This document shows, piece by piece, positions 1 to 9,798 of a stretch of 62,782 bases of DNA. Each line of letters begins with the position of its first letter. Within the stretch, counting starts at the first letter, position 1. The position numbers were made by a program, and so were the translations under genes. This DNA is from Streptomyces sp. BV286. GTDB lineage: Bacteria; Actinomycetota; Actinomycetes; Streptomycetales; Streptomycetaceae. The stretch is from assembly GCF_019090165.1 (NCBI RefSeq), contig NZ_JAHRIB010000038.1:1-62782 (forward strand), read 5' to 3'. The notes under the pieces are model-generated. The model was not told the origin of the DNA, searched no databases, and saw only the letters and a list, made by a program, of their open reading frames with translations.

Positions 1-41
1 TGCAGGGGGGACCCTGTGGGAGAGTAGGACGCCGCCGAACT
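1..41 (+). rRNA. rrf: 5S rRNA, 3' end only
   Basis: The first bases read as the conserved 3' arm of a bacterial 5S rRNA, including GGGAGAGTAGG and the closing GCCGCCGAAC, and they are followed at once by a strong terminator. The window therefore opens at the distal end of an rRNA operon read on the plus strand. Only about a third of the molecule is present, and the exact last base is uncertain by one or two positions. Confidence 0.85.
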
Positions 42-52
42 TATATTGCTGA

Positions 53-84
53 TAGCCCCCGCACTCCGGTGCGGGGGCTATTTT
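53..84 (+). terminator. Intrinsic terminator of the rRNA operon
   Basis: A perfect 12-bp stem (53-64 with 69-80) closes on a TCCG tetraloop and is followed by TTTT. It lies about a dozen bases after the 5S end, as expected for an rrn operon terminator. Confidence 0.9.
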
Positions 85-153
85 GCGTTCACCACGTGTT
101 TCAGCTCGCTCAATTCTGGGGGTGTTTCTATACCCCCCGGAATTCGGCGGAAG

Positions 154-1463
154 TCAAAGGCGGCCTGCGGCCTTCAATGCCAGATACGCGTCTGCCAAGG
201 CCGGCGGCAGGTTGTCGGGTGTTGCGTCGACGACAGTCACACCGTGCCGGGTGAGTTGCTCGGCGGTGCGATGCCGTTCCGCCTGGGCCTGGGCCGCGGC
301 GGCAGCCTCGTACACCGACTCGGTGGTGCCCCGTGCCGCTGCCATGCGCTCTATGTGAGGGTCGGAGACCGAAGCGACGAGAACTGTGTGGCGCTGGGTG
401 AGGCGGGAGAGTACGGGAAGCAGGCCCTCCTCGATGGGGGCCGCGTCGAGGGTCGTGAGGAGCACGATCAGCGAGCGGCGCGGGGCCGTGCGGAGTGCGG
501 TGGAGGCGAGGCCACGGGCATCGGTCTCGACGAGCTCCGGTTCGAGGTGCGCCATGGCGTTGACCAGGGAAGGAAGGACATCGCCTGCGGCTCGGCCCTG
601 TACCAGGGCGCGTACCCGGCGGTCGTAAGCGAGGAGGTCCACTCGGTCGCCGGCGCGAGAAGCGAGGGCTGCCAGGAGGAGAGCCGCGTCCATCGAGGCG
701 TCGAGTCGGGGGGCGTCTCCGACGCGGCCGGCGGCCGTGCGGCCGGTGTCGAGGATCAGAAGGATGTGCCGGTCGCGCTCGGGGCGCCAGGTGCGTACGG
801 CGACCCTTGCCTGGCGGGCGGTGGCGCGCCAGTCGATGGAGCGTGTGTCGTCGCCGGGGACGTAGTCGCGCAGGCTGTCGAACTCGGTTCCCTCACCGCG
901 TGTCAGGACGCTGGTGCGGCCGTCGAGTTCGCGCAGGCGGGCCAGCTTCGACGGGAGGTGCTTGCGGCTGGTGAACGGGGGCAGGACACGTACCGCCCAG
1001 GGGGTCTTGTGGCTGCCCTGGCGGGCGAACAGGCCTAGAGGACCGTACGAGCGGATGGTCACGCGGTCCGCCCGGCGGTCGCCGCGGCGGGTGGGGCGCA
1101 GGCGGGTCGTCACGCGGCGTCGTTCGCCCGCGGGGACCGTCAGCCGGTGGCGGGACGCGGCGACCTCCGTGCCGGCCTGCCAGCTGCTCGGGGGCCAGGC
1201 GTCACGGACGCGGGCGCGCAGAGGGCGGCCGGACGGGTTGGTGACGGTGAGGGTGACGTCGGCGGCCTCGCCAAGGCGTACGGAGGTGTCGCCCGAGCGG
1301 GTCAGGCCCAGGCGGCGTACCGGTGCGGCCAGAGCGAAGTCGCAGGCGCAGGCGAGTGCCAGGGGACCGTTGACGGCGAGGATGCCCGTCCAACTGGGCT
1401 CCAGGATGCCTACGGGGAGGGTGCCGAGGGCCGCCAGGAGCGCGGCGCGTCCGGTGAGAGGCA

Positions 1464-1464
<1 letters not shown>
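154..1464 (-). CDS. DUF58 domain membrane-anchored protein
   Basis: This 436-residue protein has a hydrophobic N-terminus (about residues 5-50, probably two membrane segments), a beta-rich middle, and the DUF58 signature near residues 190-213. That signature contains SLRDYVPGDD followed by SIDWRATAR, and leads into a von Willebrand A-like fold (ILLILDTGR). DUF58 proteins are commonly encoded next to MoxR ATPases and are thought to be their clients or scaffolds; the biochemical role is unknown. The ATG overlaps the MoxR stop by one base (TGATG), so translation is coupled. It is the last gene of a five-gene minus-strand operon. The family call is firm and the function is inferred from context only. 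Confidence 0.9.
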
Positions 1465-2452
<988 letters not shown>

Positions 2453-2456
<4 letters not shown>

Positions 2457-3655
2457 GGACGGCGTACCTCACTTTCGAGGGCGTCGAGTTGGTCGGCGAG
2501 ATGGATGAGGGCCGCGTCGTCGCGGGGCGGCGGCCCGAAGAGGAGGACGTGCAAGGACTGTCCCTCCCGGCGGAGCTGGGCGGACAGAGCGGGGAGGAGT
2601 GCTTCGGGCGCGTGCGCCTGGGCGGGGGACACACCGACGAGGGGGGCCAGGCGGGTGCGGGTGGTGGAGCGCAGGGCCGAGGCGGCCCGGTCGCGGGCGT
2701 TCGACTTGCGGTAGAGGCGGGCCCGGCCTTCGACGGTTTCGGAGGCGCGGATCGCGACGGGGAGCCTTTCGGGGACGAGCGGGCCGAGGCGGCGGGCGCG
2801 CCAGAGGGCTGCCAGGACTGCTGCGACGAAGAGCTGCAGCGTGCCCCAGAGCCAGCCGGAGGGGATCAGGTCGGTGAAGCTGCGGTCACCGGCGTCGGTG
2901 GCGGAGTCGTCGGAGAGCGAGGGGAGGTACCAGACCACATGGGGGCGGGAGCCGAGCAGTTGGAGGGCGAGGGAGGCGTTGCCGTGCTCGTCGAGACGGT
3001 CGTTGCGGAGGATGTCGGGGGCGCCGAGCACGACGGTGTCGCCGCCCCTCTCGGCCGCGGGGATGCGCAGCAGGGTGGGCAGGCCGTCGCTGGGGTAGCA
3101 GGCGTCGGCGTCGGACACGTCCGCCGTGTAGCGGATGCCGCCCGTGTCGGCGGTGCCCGCTCGTCGGGCGGCGGGCAGGCTGCAGCCGGGCGGGAGCGTG
3201 GAGTCGAAACTCGGCGCGAGGTCGGCGTCGACTCCGGGGGCGAGGGTGCCGACGGACGGGGCGCCGGGAGCGACGAGGACCGTGCGGCTGCCGGAGTTCA
3301 CGAACGCCGAGTGGAGACGGTCCTGCTGACGGGCGGTCAGCAGGTCGGGGCGGGCGACCAGGAGCGTCGTGTCGGGGCCGGTCGCGGTGCTTGCCTCGCC
3401 CAGGGTGGTGACCACCCGCGTGGACACGCCCCGATCGGCGAGCAGTTCGGCGACGGCGCGGCTGCCGGAGGGATCAGCGGAGCGGGGGTCGAGGCTGCCG
3501 TGCCGGGCGTCGGAGCGTACGAGGGCGATGGCGACGGCGGCCGCCAGGAGGATCACCAGTGCGAGCAGGATGCCGCGCGAGCGGGTCCACACCTGGCGGG
3601 TGGTGGGAGAGGCCGAGGTGGACGGCAAGGTGGCCTCGGGTGCCTCGGTGGTCAC
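2453..3655 (-). CDS. DUF4350 domain membrane protein
   Basis: This is a 400-residue protein starting at a GTG that overlaps the upstream stop (GTGA). A longer in-frame reading from 4189 exists, but its N-terminus is arginine/proline-rich shadow sequence of the neighbouring gene, so it was rejected. A single N-terminal membrane segment (around ILLALVILLAAAVAIALV) precedes the DUF4350 region (SRAVAELLADRGV). A second hydrophobic segment (LWGTLQLFVAAVLAALW) and a cytoplasmic tail follow. DUF4350 has a type-1 glutamine-amidotransferase-like fold of unknown substrate. It lies between the DUF4129 and MoxR genes, suggesting one membrane complex. Confidence 0.85.
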
Positions 3656-4368
3656 CTGGAGGCCCCCTGGTGGGCGCTGTGGTCCGTGCTGTGGCTGCTG
3701 CTCGCGAGGACCGGTTTGGTGCGCTCCAGGTCGCTGTCGAGTTGCGCGAGGCGGTGGTACGTCTCCGGGGCGGCCGTTCGTCCGCCGTACGTCACGTCGT
3801 CGAAGTCCCGTGCCGCGGCGCGCAGTCGGTCCGTGTGGGCGGGGAGTGCGCGGCCCGCCTCCGCTGCGGCCTCGTCGGCGGTGCGTCCGGGACGGGGGTC
3901 GAGGAGCGCTCGTTCCTCCAGGGCGCGGACGACGGCGCGCATGCGCTCCTGGACGGCCTGGTTCCAGTGGCCCTGGGCCGCGTGTGCCTCGGCGGCCGCG
4001 CGGTGCTCGGCCGCGCTGCGCGGCCGGTCGTCGAAGAGGGGGACCGCTGACGTGGGGCCGCGGCGGGGGGAGCCGAGGCGCCACCAGAGGGCGCCGACGA
4101 TTGCCACAACCGCCAGGGCGATGACCAGCAGGCCGAGCCCGCCTCCCGGGGTCGCTGTGGAGGCGGCGCCGAACAGTTTGTCGACCCACTCCCAGAAGGC
4201 GTTCAGGGCGCGTTGGAGCAGGCTGGGGTCGTCCTCGTGGTACATCCGCTTGGACAGCTCGCGCCGGGCGGCCTCCCGCGCGGGGTCGCGCGGGACGGTC
4301 ACCGGTGGTTCGCCGTCGGCGTGTGGCAGCGCCAGTACCGCTGTGAGAACTCCCCCCGCCAGGCTCAC
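3652..4368 (-). CDS. DUF4129 domain protein
   Basis: This is a 238-residue protein with start GTG at 4368, four bases after the upstream stop and preceded by GGAG. The extra 43 codons upstream in the same frame overlap the preceding gene and were excluded. The N-terminus looks like a signal or anchor, and a membrane segment (GLLVIALAVVAIVGALWW) sits near the middle. The C-terminal DUF4129 portion carries conserved helical repeats (DEAAAEAGRALPAHTDRL then DFDDVTYGG). DUF4129 often occurs alone or fused to transglutaminase-like proteins in DUF58/MoxR operons. Function is unknown. Coupling by the GTGA overlap to the next gene is clear. Confidence 0.85.
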   Translation of the reverse strand: MSLAGGVLTAVLALPHADGEPPVTVPRDPAREAARRELSKRMYHEDDPSLLQRALNAFWEWVDKLFGAASTATPGGGLGLLVIALAVVAIVGALWWRLGSPRRGPTSAVPLFDDRPRSAAEHRAAAEAHAAQGHWNQAVQERMRAVVRALEERALLDPRPGRTADEAAAEAGRALPAHTDRLRAAARDFDDVTYGGRTAAPETYHRLAQLDSDLERTKPVLASSSHSTDHSAHQGASR

Positions 4369-4372
4369 TCCG

Positions 4373-5752
4373 TCAGCTCCCCGGAGTGGAGCCGTGCGCG
4401 CCGGAGCCGTAGTCCTGGACGCCGGCCGCGCGGGCCAGGTCGAGGTCGAGGGCTTCGCGGCGGATGCGCTGGTCGATGTAGAGGAGCACGGTGACACCGG
4501 CGGTGATCGGGAAGGTGAGCATGGCTCCGATCACCGAGCCGACGCCGCTGACGATGAGGAACGTCCAGCCGAGGTCGCCGGTGCCGCTGTTGAGGAAGCC
4601 GCCGACGCCGTCGCCGCTGAGAGCGGAGGCGATGAGGGCGAACGGGATCACGATGATCGACGCGACGATGTTCGCGATGATCGTGGCGAGGAGCTGGATG
4701 CCGAAGACCCGCCACCAGGAGCCGCGGACCAGCTTCGCGGACCGGCTCAGCGACTTCAGGACGCTCTGCTTCTCCAGCATCAGGGCCGGCGAGGCCAGGG
4801 AGAAGCGGATCATCAGCCAGAGCGCGACGAGGGACGCTGCCAGGCCGCCGAACACGGCGAGTGCCACGGCGCCGTCACCTCCGCCGGCGAGGCCGACGAG
4901 GACGCCGGGCAGGGTGCCGACGGCTGCGGTCGCGACAGCGATGAGCGGGAGCAGGAAGGTCAGGCCGATGAGCTTGGGCAGCTGGGGCCGGGCGTCCTGC
5001 CAGGCCTCGGCGGTGGTCACCGACTTGCCGAGGACGGCGCGGCTGGTCACGGTCGTGAGCAGGGCCGTCGCGACGATGGTGCCGAGCAGGGTGATCAGGA
5101 GGACGACACCGGAGTTGAGGAGGGTGTCGCCCAGGGCCCGGGTCAGCTCCCCGGCGGTGGCACTGGGGTCGTTGAGGGTGTCCGCGCTGGCGCTGTCGTC
5201 CAGGACGAAGCCCTGGAGCAGGATCACGGCGATCTGCGTGAACACGGCGACCGTCAGCGAGATGCCGAGAACCGTGCGCCAGTGCGTGCGCATGGTCGAC
5301 ACCGCGCCGTCGAGGATCTCGCCGACGCCGAGCGGGCGGAGCGGGATCACGCCGGGCTTGGCCGCGGGCGGTGGGCCTCCCCAGCTGGGGTGGCCGCCGG
5401 GGCCCTGGCCGTAGCCGTACCCGCCCGGGCCGCCGTAACCCCCGTATCCGCCAGGGCCTCCGTATCCGCCGGGGCCGGCGGGCGGCTGTCCGCCCCAGCC
5501 GGGGCCCGGCGGAGGCGGAGCCTGGGGCGGGGCGCCCTGCGGGCCGCTGGGCGCGGGCCACTGGGTCGGCGGAGGCTGCTCCTTGGACCACTTCGAGCCG
5601 GGGCCGGACGGGGCGGGGCCGGGCTCGCCCGTGGGCTGGGGAGGAGTGGGCCGATCCGAGGGCTCGGCAGGGCCCGGGGTCGCCGGTTCCTGTCCGTTCT
5701 GCCCTTCGGAGGGGGCAGATCCGGGCGATGCCCAGCCCGGAGTGTTGTTCAT
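4373..5752 (-). CDS. Polytopic membrane protein, GPDPase-membrane-domain-like
   Basis: This 459-residue protein has a roughly 140-residue N-terminal tail rich in proline, glycine, glutamine and tyrosine (GGYGGPGGYGG-type repeats). A membrane domain with about six hydrophobic segments follows (for example TVLGISLTVAVFTQIAVIL and FLLPLIAVATAAVG). The entry sequence PLRPLGVGEILDGAV is typical of actinobacterial proteins related to the glycerophosphoryl diester phosphodiesterase membrane region. No catalytic domain is present. It is the first gene of the five-gene minus operon and is divergent from mtnA. The disordered tail may mediate clustering or partner binding, which is inference. Confidence 0.8.
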   Translation of the reverse strand: MNNTPGWASPGSAPSEGQNGQEPATPGPAEPSDRPTPPQPTGEPGPAPSGPGSKWSKEQPPPTQWPAPSGPQGAPPQAPPPPGPGWGGQPPAGPGGYGGPGGYGGYGGPGGYGYGQGPGGHPSWGGPPPAAKPGVIPLRPLGVGEILDGAVSTMRTHWRTVLGISLTVAVFTQIAVILLQGFVLDDSASADTLNDPSATAGELTRALGDTLLNSGVVLLITLLGTIVATALLTTVTSRAVLGKSVTTAEAWQDARPQLPKLIGLTFLLPLIAVATAAVGTLPGVLVGLAGGGDGAVALAVFGGLAASLVALWLMIRFSLASPALMLEKQSVLKSLSRSAKLVRGSWWRVFGIQLLATIIANIVASIIVIPFALIASALSGDGVGGFLNSGTGDLGWTFLIVSGVGSVIGAMLTFPITAGVTVLLYIDQRIRREALDLDLARAAGVQDYGSGAHGSTPGS

Positions 5753-5892
5753 CGTCGCTCCTTCACGGTGCCCGTCCGCGGTCGCGGCGGCAGGTTGGCT
5801 GCCATCGTGCCACGGTGTGCCCGGGAAGTGACCGGCCGCCGTATGGGCTGCACACCTTCAATTGTCCGGCCCGTACGGGGCAGACTGGGCGG

Positions 5893-7038
5893 ATGGCTGA
5901 TCAGTACGCGCAATCCCGCGAGGACAACCGGCCCGTCGAGATACCCGCGATTCGGTGGGACGAGCCGCCGGAGGGCCCCGTGCTGGTCCTCCTCGACCAG
6001 ACGCGGCTGCCCGCCGAAGAGGTCGAGCTGGTGTGTACGGACGCGCCCGCGCTGGTGGAGGCGATCCGCACGCTCGCCGTGCGCGGGGCACCGCTGCTCG
6101 GCATCGCGGGGGCGTACGGGGTCGCGCTCGCCGCCGCGCGGGGGTTCGACGTGGACGAGGCCGCGGCCTCCCTCGCGAGCGCCCGGCCCACCGCGGTGAA
6201 CCTCTCGCACGGGGTTCGCCGGGCTCAGGCGGCACACCTGGCCGTCCTGCGGGGCGGCGGCGACCAGAAGCGGGCCGCCGAGGCCGCGCTGGCCGCCGCG
6301 CGGGCACTCCACCGGGAGGACGCCGAGGCCAGCGCACGTATGGCCGAGCAGGGGCTGGCGCTGCTGGACGAGCTGCTGCCCGGGGGCAACCACCGGATTC
6401 TCACGCACTGCAACACCGGGGCGCTGGTGTCCGGCGGGGAGGGCACGGCGTTCGCGGTGGTGCTCGCGGCGCACCGCGCGGGGCGGCTGCGCAGGCTCTG
6501 GGTGGACGAGACGCGTCCGTTGCTGCAGGGTGCTCGCCTGACCTCGTATGAGGCGGCGCGCGCCGGAATGGCGTACACCTTGCTCACGGACAACGCTGCC
6601 GGGTCACTGTTCTCGGCGGGAGAGGTGGACGCGGTGCTCATCGGAGCGGACCGGATCGCCGCCGACGGTTCGGTGGCGAACAAGGTGGGGAGCTATCCGC
6701 TCGCGGTGCTGGCCAGGTACCACCATGTGCCGTTCATCGTGGTGGCGCCGGTGACGACGGTGGATCCGGACACTCCGAACGGAGCATCGATCGAGGTCGA
6801 GCAGCGTGCCGGTCATGAAGTGACGGAGATCACAGCACCGCAGGTGCCGGTGGCGGGAGTCGAAGCGGGAGGCGGAATACCGGTGGCACCCCTGGGGACC
6901 CAGGCGTACAACCCGGCGTTCGACGTGACGCCGCCCGAGTTGGTGACGGCGATCGTCACCGAGGAGGGCGTCGTGTCGCCCGTGACGGCCGAGGCGCTTG
7001 CGGAGCTGTGTGACAGGTCACGCCAGGTAACGATTTAG
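5893..7038 (+). CDS. mtnA: S-methyl-5-thioribose-1-phosphate isomerase
   Basis: This 381-residue enzyme of the methionine salvage pathway converts methylthioribose-1-phosphate to methylthioribulose-1-phosphate in the cytoplasm. It shows the family motifs LAVRGAPLLGIAGAYG (about residues 61-76), the catalytic Cys in THCNTGAL (C173) and the catalytic Asp in IGADRIAADG (D253). The start is the ATG at 5893. The same frame is open upstream to 5371, but that part runs antisense through the preceding gene and was rejected. There is little Shine-Dalgarno signal, so the mRNA may be nearly leaderless. It ends eight bases before mtrA, and part of its 3' coding region may hold mtrA regulatory sites. Other salvage genes are not nearby. 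Confidence 0.95.
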   Translation: MADQYAQSREDNRPVEIPAIRWDEPPEGPVLVLLDQTRLPAEEVELVCTDAPALVEAIRTLAVRGAPLLGIAGAYGVALAAARGFDVDEAAASLASARPTAVNLSHGVRRAQAAHLAVLRGGGDQKRAAEAALAAARALHREDAEASARMAEQGLALLDELLPGGNHRILTHCNTGALVSGGEGTAFAVVLAAHRAGRLRRLWVDETRPLLQGARLTSYEAARAGMAYTLLTDNAAGSLFSAGEVDAVLIGADRIAADGSVANKVGSYPLAVLARYHHVPFIVVAPVTTVDPDTPNGASIEVEQRAGHEVTEITAPQVPVAGVEAGGGIPVAPLGTQAYNPAFDVTPPELVTAIVTEEGVVSPVTAEALAELCDRSRQVTI

Positions 7039-7042
7039 TTAA
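7010..7042 (+). promoter_or_regulatory. GTNAC-type direct repeats, candidate MtrA autoregulatory site
   Basis: The 3' end of mtnA and the short gap before mtrA hold GTGAC (7010), GTCAC (7017), GTAAC (7027) and the related GTTAA (7038). The last three are spaced 10 and 11 bases apart, matching the helical-repeat spacing used by OmpR/PhoB-type regulators. GTGAC and GTCAC also form an inverted repeat around AG. Mycobacterial MtrA recognises GTCACAGCG-like direct repeats, so autoregulation is plausible. This rests on pattern only. Confidence 0.4.
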
Positions 7043-7046
7043 TGGG

Positions 7047-7736
7047 ATGATGTCGTTTATGAAGGGACGAGTCCTTGTCGTCGATGACGACACCGCACTG
7101 GCCGAGATGCTCGGCATTGTGTTGCGTGGTGAAGGTTTTGAGCCGTCTTTCGTAGCCGACGGCGACAAGGCGCTGGCCGCTTTCCGTGAGAGCAAGCCCG
7201 ACCTGGTGCTCCTGGACCTGATGCTTCCCGGCCGGGACGGTATCGAGGTGTGCCGCCTGATCAGGGCGGAGTCCGGGGTACCGATCGTGATGCTCACCGC
7301 GAAGAGCGACACCGTCGATGTCGTGGTGGGCCTCGAGTCGGGCGCCGACGACTACATCGTGAAGCCGTTCAAGCCAAAGGAACTGGTGGCCCGGATCCGG
7401 GCCAGGCTCCGCAGGTCGGAGGAACCGGCGCCCGAGCAGCTCGCGATCGGCGATCTGGTCATCGACGTGGCCGGTCACTCTGTGAAGCGGGACGGGGCGT
7501 CCATCGCGCTGACTCCGCTGGAGTTCGACCTGCTGGTGGCGCTGGCCCGTAAGCCGTGGCAGGTGTTCACGCGTGAGGTGCTCCTGGAGCAGGTGTGGGG
7601 CTACCGGCACGCGGCGGACACCCGTCTGGTGAACGTCCATGTGCAGCGGCTGCGCTCCAAGGTCGAGAAGGACCCGGAGCGGCCGGAGATCGTGGTGACC
7701 GTCCGTGGCGTCGGTTACAAGGCCGGACCGAGCTGA
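7047..7736 (+). CDS. mtrA: Response regulator MtrA (OmpR family)
   Basis: This is a 229-residue regulator. The receiver domain (residues 7-122) has acidic residues D13-D15, phosphoacceptor D57 in LVLLDLMLPG, T84 and K107 (VKP). The winged-helix output domain (about 135-228) ends with the typical VNVHVQRLRSKVEKDPE and VRGVGYK. MtrA is a near-universal actinobacterial regulator of the cell cycle, cell wall and, in Streptomyces, development and antibiotic genes. It is followed one base later by mtrB and then lpqB, the conserved mtrAB-lpqB operon. Two ATGs stand in tandem at the start; the first was taken. Confidence 0.97.
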   Translation: MMSFMKGRVLVVDDDTALAEMLGIVLRGEGFEPSFVADGDKALAAFRESKPDLVLLDLMLPGRDGIEVCRLIRAESGVPIVMLTAKSDTVDVVVGLESGADDYIVKPFKPKELVARIRARLRRSEEPAPEQLAIGDLVIDVAGHSVKRDGASIALTPLEFDLLVALARKPWQVFTREVLLEQVWGYRHAADTRLVNVHVQRLRSKVEKDPERPEIVVTVRGVGYKAGPS

Positions 7737-7737
7737 C

Positions 7738-9798
7738 ATGTCCCGGGACAGTGCCGCTTCGGCGCCCGGTGAGCCGGGAGTCCGGCCGGGGCGGCCTGTC
7801 GGCCGGAAGATGACGGGCTCCCTCTGGGGGCGGTTCGTCGAAGGCGGGCTGCTCCAGGGCGGTGTCCAGGGCAGCCCGGTCCTTCGGCTGTTCATGCGCT
7901 GGGTGCGCCGTCCGCTGCTGCCTGTCATGCGGCTGTGGCGGCGCAACATCCAGCTCAAGGTCGTCGTCACGACCCTGCTCATGTCGCTGGGCGTCGTTCT
8001 GCTGCTGGGTTTCGTCGTGATCGGACAGGTGCGCAACGGCCTGCTGGACGCCAAGGTGAAGGCCTCGCAGAGCCAGGCCACGGGCGGGTTCACGGTCGCC
8101 AAACAGGAGGCCGACAGCGCGGCGGGCGCGGGCGGGGACAGCCGCTCCGGCGCGGACGACAACCCCGTCCAGAACGTCAGCGTCTGGATGAGCACCCTCG
8201 TCGAGTCGCTCTCCAGCGGTGGCCAGGGCGCGTTCAGTGTCGTGACCCTCAGCACCACCTCCGCGGACAACAGCAGCAGGGGCCTCGGACCACGTGCCTC
8301 GGGCTATGTCGACCCGAGCCTCAGCGTGCCCCAGGACCTGCGGGTACGGGTCGACGCCGGCACGGGCGCGGCCCAGAGCTACACGCGCATCGTCTACACC
8401 AACGGTCAGAAGTCGCAGCCGGCGCTGATCATCGGCACCCAGGTCAACGACCCCAAGAACGACCCGTTCCAGCTGTACTACCTCTTCCCGCTCACGCAGG
8501 AGGAGAAGTCGCTCAGCCTCGTCAAGGGCACGCTCGCGACGGCGGGGCTCTTCGTCGTGGTCCTCCTCGGGGCGATCGCCTGGCTCGTGGTGCGCCAGGT
8601 CGTCACGCCCGTGCGGATGGCGGCGGGGATCGCCGAGCGGCTGTCCGCCGGACGCCTCCAGGAACGTATGAAGGTCACCGGCGAGGACGACATCGCGCGT
8701 CTCGGTGAGGCCTTCAACAAGATGGCGCAGAACCTGCAGCTGAAGATCCAGCAGCTGGAGGACCTGTCACGGATGCAGCGGCGGTTCGTGTCCGACGTGT
8801 CGCACGAGCTGCGTACGCCCCTGACGACCGTGCGGATGGCCGCGGACGTCATCCATGACGCGCGCGTGGACTTCGACCCGGTGACCGCCCGGTCGGCGGA
8901 GCTGCTGGCCGACCAGCTGGACCGTTTCGAGACGCTGCTCGCCGACCTGCTGGAGATCAGCCGGTTCGACGCGGGCGCGGCGGCGCTGGAGGCCGAGCCG
9001 ATAGACCTGCGGGAAGTCGTACGGAGGGTCGTCAGCGGGGCCGAGCCGCTCGCCGAGCGCAAGGGCACTCACATACGGGTCGTCGGGGACGTGCAGCCGG
9101 TGATCGCCGAGGCGGACGCCCGGCGGGTGGAGCGGGTCCTGCGCAACCTCGTGGTCAACGCCGTGGAGCACGGCGAGGGCAACGACGTGGTGGTCAAGCT
9201 CGCGGCGGCGGGGGGTGCGGTCGCGGTCGCGGTGCGCGACTACGGAGTGGGCCTCAAGCCCGGCGAGGCGACCCGGGTGTTCAGCCGCTTCTGGCGGGCC
9301 GACCCGGCACGCGCGCGTACCACCGGCGGTACGGGCCTCGGCCTGTCGATCGCTCTGGAGGACGCGCGGCTGCACGGCGGCTGGCTGCAGGCGTGGGGCG
9401 AACCGGGCGGCGGCTCGCAGTTCCGGCTGACGCTGCCGCGGACGGCCGACGAGCCGCTGCGGGGCTCGCCGATACCCCTGGAGCCCAAGGACTCACGGCG
9501 CAACCGCGGGCTGAACGACGCGGGCCTGCCCCTCGACGGCTCGCAGAAGCTGGCGACGGTACCGGCGCAGCCCGTCAGTGAGCGGGCGGTGCCGCCGATG
9601 CCGGCCCGTGCTCCCGGAGTGGCGGGCGCGGTGGATCCGGCGGCGCTGCCCGGCAACGGCGCGCGGGTGGTGCCGAGGCCGTCCACCGACGCTCGGGGCC
9701 CGGCCTCGGCGCCAGAAGAGGCCCCGTCCGAGGACGGCCGGGGAACCGGCGAGCGGCCGGACCAGTTGAAGCATGGGGAGGGTTCTCGTGGGCGCTGA
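7738..9798 (+). CDS. mtrB: Sensor histidine kinase MtrB
   Basis: This 686-residue membrane kinase is the partner of MtrA. The start is the ATG one base after the mtrA stop; an in-frame start inside mtrA (7705) is less likely. The order is a cytoplasmic basic N-tail, membrane segment 1 (about 72-96), an extracellular sensor of roughly 165 residues, membrane segment 2 (about 262-285), HAMP (TPVRMAAGIAERL), and HisKA with the phospho-His in VSHELRTPL (near H356). The HATPase_c domain then carries the N-box (NLVVNAVEHG), DYGVGL and TGGTGLGLSIA. A proline/alanine-rich C-tail of about 110 residues follows. The C-terminus overlaps the lpqB start by 11 bases, so the two are translationally linked. 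Confidence 0.96.
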   Translation: MSRDSAASAPGEPGVRPGRPVGRKMTGSLWGRFVEGGLLQGGVQGSPVLRLFMRWVRRPLLPVMRLWRRNIQLKVVVTTLLMSLGVVLLLGFVVIGQVRNGLLDAKVKASQSQATGGFTVAKQEADSAAGAGGDSRSGADDNPVQNVSVWMSTLVESLSSGGQGAFSVVTLSTTSADNSSRGLGPRASGYVDPSLSVPQDLRVRVDAGTGAAQSYTRIVYTNGQKSQPALIIGTQVNDPKNDPFQLYYLFPLTQEEKSLSLVKGTLATAGLFVVVLLGAIAWLVVRQVVTPVRMAAGIAERLSAGRLQERMKVTGEDDIARLGEAFNKMAQNLQLKIQQLEDLSRMQRRFVSDVSHELRTPLTTVRMAADVIHDARVDFDPVTARSAELLADQLDRFETLLADLLEISRFDAGAAALEAEPIDLREVVRRVVSGAEPLAERKGTHIRVVGDVQPVIAEADARRVERVLRNLVVNAVEHGEGNDVVVKLAAAGGAVAVAVRDYGVGLKPGEATRVFSRFWRADPARARTTGGTGLGLSIALEDARLHGGWLQAWGEPGGGSQFRLTLPRTADEPLRGSPIPLEPKDSRRNRGLNDAGLPLDGSQKLATVPAQPVSERAVPPMPARAPGVAGAVDPAALPGNGARVVPRPSTDARGPASAPEEAPSEDGRGTGERPDQLKHGEGSRGR

